Positions 62,269 to 64,000 of a stretch of 64,000 nt of DNA are shown here, one piece after another. Each line of letters begins with the position of its first letter. Position 1 is the first letter of the stretch. The notes below the pieces were generated by a model. It ran no database searches, had not been told where the DNA came from, and saw only the letters and a program-made list of their open reading frames with translations. Both the position numbers and the translations under genes were made by a program. This DNA comes from Lachnospiraceae bacterium (GTDB taxonomy: Bacteria > Bacillota > Clostridia > Lachnospirales > Lachnospiraceae), in contig CABJAM010000002.1 in the NCBI GenBank assembly GCA_902363555.1, positions 496,001-560,000 on the forward strand, written 5' to 3'.

Positions 62269-62307
62269 GTCTGCGCAGTAAATGCGCAGGCCTGTCTGAA
62301 TTGTTAC
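62269..62307. repeat. Composite repeat: GTCTGC hairpin joined to a GTAAC half-palindrome
   Basis: GTCTGCGCA...TGCGCAGGC (62269-62291) runs into CCTGTCTGAATTGTTAC (62291-62307), reaching the GH4 stop codon. Second copy of the composite at 53170-53207. Confidence 0.7.
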
Positions 62308-63581
62308 TATAAGCTTGCCTTAATATATTTTTCATTGATCGCCCACAGATCGTCCAGAATATGTCTGGCGGCTTCTGTATCGTTGATCACCGGGTCTGCC
62401 AGAAGAGCCTGGAAGGCCATATCCTTATCCCCGTACATTGCAGCGTCCACAGCCATCTGCTGAGCGCCGACCTGAAGCGATAATAATGAACGTACACTCT
62501 GGCGCACATCACCCATATGCACCTTTAAAATTTTACCCTTCTCCACGATCACAGGAACCTCCACAGCCACATCGTCGGGAAGATTGGAGATCGCTCCGCC
62601 ATTATAAACCACTGCCGACGGAATATATGTGCGGACACCTGTGTGGAGGGATTTGATCACCTCAACCGCTTTTTCTCCGGACTTCACAAGCCAGTCCTTC
62701 GCGTCCTTATGACCGGATACAACGTCCTTCACATCCTGCTTCATCTGAACACGGTCGCGCTCGTCCTGATCAAAATCATACCCTTCCATACCGGCTTCAT
62801 AGCCATAAGGAAGATACTCGCCCAGATGATCGTCAGAGCACGTGGGCCACAAACCGACAGCGCGGAACATCTTTCGTGTAAAGGGGCGGAAGGACGGATC
62901 AAATCCGGCTTCCTTTTCCTTCAATGCAGGATACAGATCTTCTCCGGTAGCTTTATCCCGGATGGAAAGCAGCCATTGGAAGTGGTTCATACCTGCGGCT
63001 GTGACCTCGATGCTGTTTTTGTCCACACCCAGAACATGAGCTACATCATCCTGAGCCATAAAAATGCCGTGGCACAGACCGATACATTTGACATTGGTAT
63101 ACTTATTTACAGCCAACACGATCCGGCTCTCCGGATTGGAGAAATTTAAAAACCATGCATCCGGGCAGAGCTCCTCGATATCCTTGCAGATTTCCATAAT
63201 TAAGGGAATGGTCCGCATACCGAAAAACAGTGCGCCCGGTCCGCCGTTTTCACCAAGACAATGGCGGATGCCGTACTTTAATGGGATTCGGAAGTCCTCC
63301 TTCCACAGATCACACCGCTCAATGGCCAGGCTGTTGACAATATAATCGGCACCAGGAAGAACATCTCTGCGCTCCATCGTCTTTTCAATGTTCAGCTCCA
63401 TACCGGAAACTTCGTTCATTTTCAGTGCCAGGCCATACATTCTTTCCAGATTTTCCTCATCAATATCCACAAGAGATAAGGTCCATCCCTTAAGCTCCGG
63501 CGTTGTGAAAATGTCCTTGAATGTTGGAATACCAAAAGACATACTGCCTGCGCCAATAAATACAATTTTTGCTTTACCCAT
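62307..63581 (-). CDS. GH4-family NAD-dependent glycosidase
   Basis: 424 residues. GH4 enzymes oxidise the sugar at C3 with NAD, eliminate the aglycone, and rehydrate. NAD-binding VFIGAGSMSFG (7-17), GENGGPGALFFG (110-121), NPES (149-152) and metal ligands C170 (LCHG) and H200 (AAGMNHFQW) are present. The lack of a sugar-phosphate signature and the neighbouring ABC importer point to a non-phosphorylated substrate such as a glucoside or galacturonide. GAGGAGG precedes ATG 63581. It lies between a URO-D-like gene and the importer on the minus strand. Its C3-oxidising chemistry is what a C-glycoside deglycosidase needs upstream, so a shared pathway with 57494-58899 is possible (inference). Confidence 0.93.
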   Translation of the reverse strand: MGKAKIVFIGAGSMSFGIPTFKDIFTTPELKGWTLSLVDIDEENLERMYGLALKMNEVSGMELNIEKTMERRDVLPGADYIVNSLAIERCDLWKEDFRIPLKYGIRHCLGENGGPGALFFGMRTIPLIMEICKDIEELCPDAWFLNFSNPESRIVLAVNKYTNVKCIGLCHGIFMAQDDVAHVLGVDKNSIEVTAAGMNHFQWLLSIRDKATGEDLYPALKEKEAGFDPSFRPFTRKMFRAVGLWPTCSDDHLGEYLPYGYEAGMEGYDFDQDERDRVQMKQDVKDVVSGHKDAKDWLVKSGEKAVEVIKSLHTGVRTYIPSAVVYNGGAISNLPDDVAVEVPVIVEKGKILKVHMGDVRQSVRSLLSLQVGAQQMAVDAAMYGDKDMAFQALLADPVINDTEAARHILDDLWAINEKYIKASL

Positions 63582-63630
63582 GATAAATCCTCCTCATAAA
63601 TATTAAAAATATTTCGTAACAATAAACAGC

Positions 63631-64000
63631 TCAGTTACTATATTTCCAGGCGGCCTCCACCATTGAGAGGTAGTTTTCCACCGGGATATACTCAGGAATA
63701 CTATTCCCGGAACCCAGCGCATACCCGCCTTTGTTTCCAGATAGCTCCAGCATATGGACCGCCCTTTTGGCAATCTGCTCCCTGGACGCTGTGGCCAGAA
63801 AATGTACGTCCAGCCCGCCCAGTATGGCGATCCGTTCATGGAGCTGCTCATAAGCCTGCTCCACAGGTGTTATATTATCCTCGTAGGAATGTCTGGCGTC
63901 ATAGCCGATATCGTTGATGACATCCCCGATCACATCATCATATTTCCCGCAGGAGTGCAGAATTGCCGGCCGCCCGCTCTCGTGAGCCAGGCGCACGATT
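63631..64000 (-). CDS. Uroporphyrinogen decarboxylase-like (URO-D family) protein, C-terminal part
   Basis: About 123 codons visible; the start lies beyond the right edge. ILHSCGKYDDVIGDVINDIGYDARHSYED and ERIAILGGLDVHFLATASREQI match the C-terminal half of the URO-D superfamily, which includes corrinoid-dependent methyltransferases (MtaA/MtbA-like). Such paralogues are common in Clostridia near sugar or aromatic catabolism genes and are rarely true heme enzymes. The stop TGA is 50 bases upstream of GH4, so it is probably the preceding gene of the same operon. Confidence 0.85.
   Translation of the reverse strand, partial: IVRLAHESGRPAILHSCGKYDDVIGDVINDIGYDARHSYEDNITPVEQAYEQLHERIAILGGLDVHFLATASREQIAKRAVHMLELSGNKGGYALGSGNSIPEYIPVENYLSMVEAAWKYSN

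Overview
The window reads as chromosome of a Gram-positive anaerobe of the class Clostridia, most likely a gut Lachnospiraceae. The evidence is strong GGAGG ribosome sites, UTG/GTG starts, many lipoprotein-dependent sugar ABC importers without a local ATPase, YesM/YesN-type two-component pairs, a hybrid cluster protein, a very large GH2 beta-galactosidase and C-glycoside deglycosidase genes. No complete tRNA, rRNA, phage, intact insertion sequence or CRISPR array was seen.

Layout. 1-9.9 kb: a Suv3-like helicase (cut by the left edge), a Crp/Fnr regulator behind a four-copy direct repeat, thioredoxin, a DUF362 protein, an Rpn-type remnant, then a nitrosative-stress block: hybrid cluster protein, ferredoxin-type protein, a divergent Crp/Fnr regulator with a palindromic operator, and an FMN-type reductase. 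10.1-23.8 kb: a YesM/YesN two-component system, a 1463-residue wall-anchored surface protein, a LytTR/GHKL two-component system, and a LplA/LplB/LplC-type importer (binding lipoprotein and two permeases). 23.9-29.0 kb: an RNA-repair module on the minus strand: two overlapping WYL regulators, a structured non-coding RNA carrying a perfect tRNA T-arm, a soluble slipin and the RNA ligase RtcB. 29-33 kb: an orphan membrane sensor, an AAA/DUF4143 ATPase, a nucleoside hydrolase and a HIT protein. 33.2-39.1 kb: a class II lanthipeptide locus: LytTR regulator, AgrC-like kinase, a 46-residue precursor peptide (in no long reading frame), LanM and an overlapping XRE regulator; no LanT transporter or immunity gene is present. 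39.2-49.7 kb: MerR-controlled aldo/keto reductase, amidase, tocopherol-cyclase-like protein, an orphan binding lipoprotein, an arylsulfotransferase-like protein and an AraC regulator fused to a GH39-like domain. 49.9-54.2 kb: lacZ with a divergent AraC regulator. 54.7-64 kb: a TetR-controlled CocE-type hydrolase, both subunits of a C-glycoside deglycosidase, and facing them a sugar importer with a GH4 NAD-dependent glycosidase and a URO-D-like protein cut by the right edge.

Three ideas tie the genes together. First, the RtcB module looks like a damage-responsive RNA repair operon with its own tRNA-mimicking RNA. Second, the right end looks like a C-glycoside (plant polyphenol) pathway in which the GH4 enzyme could supply the C3-oxidised sugar that the deglycosidase needs. 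Third, a roughly 29-bp palindrome (GTAAC-N-GTTCAG, short loop, CTGAAC-N-GTTAC) recurs about 15 times, nearly always between genes and often touching a stop codon; three copies stand in a 38-bp tandem. All assignments come from reading the sequence and recalled family motifs; no database search was possible.
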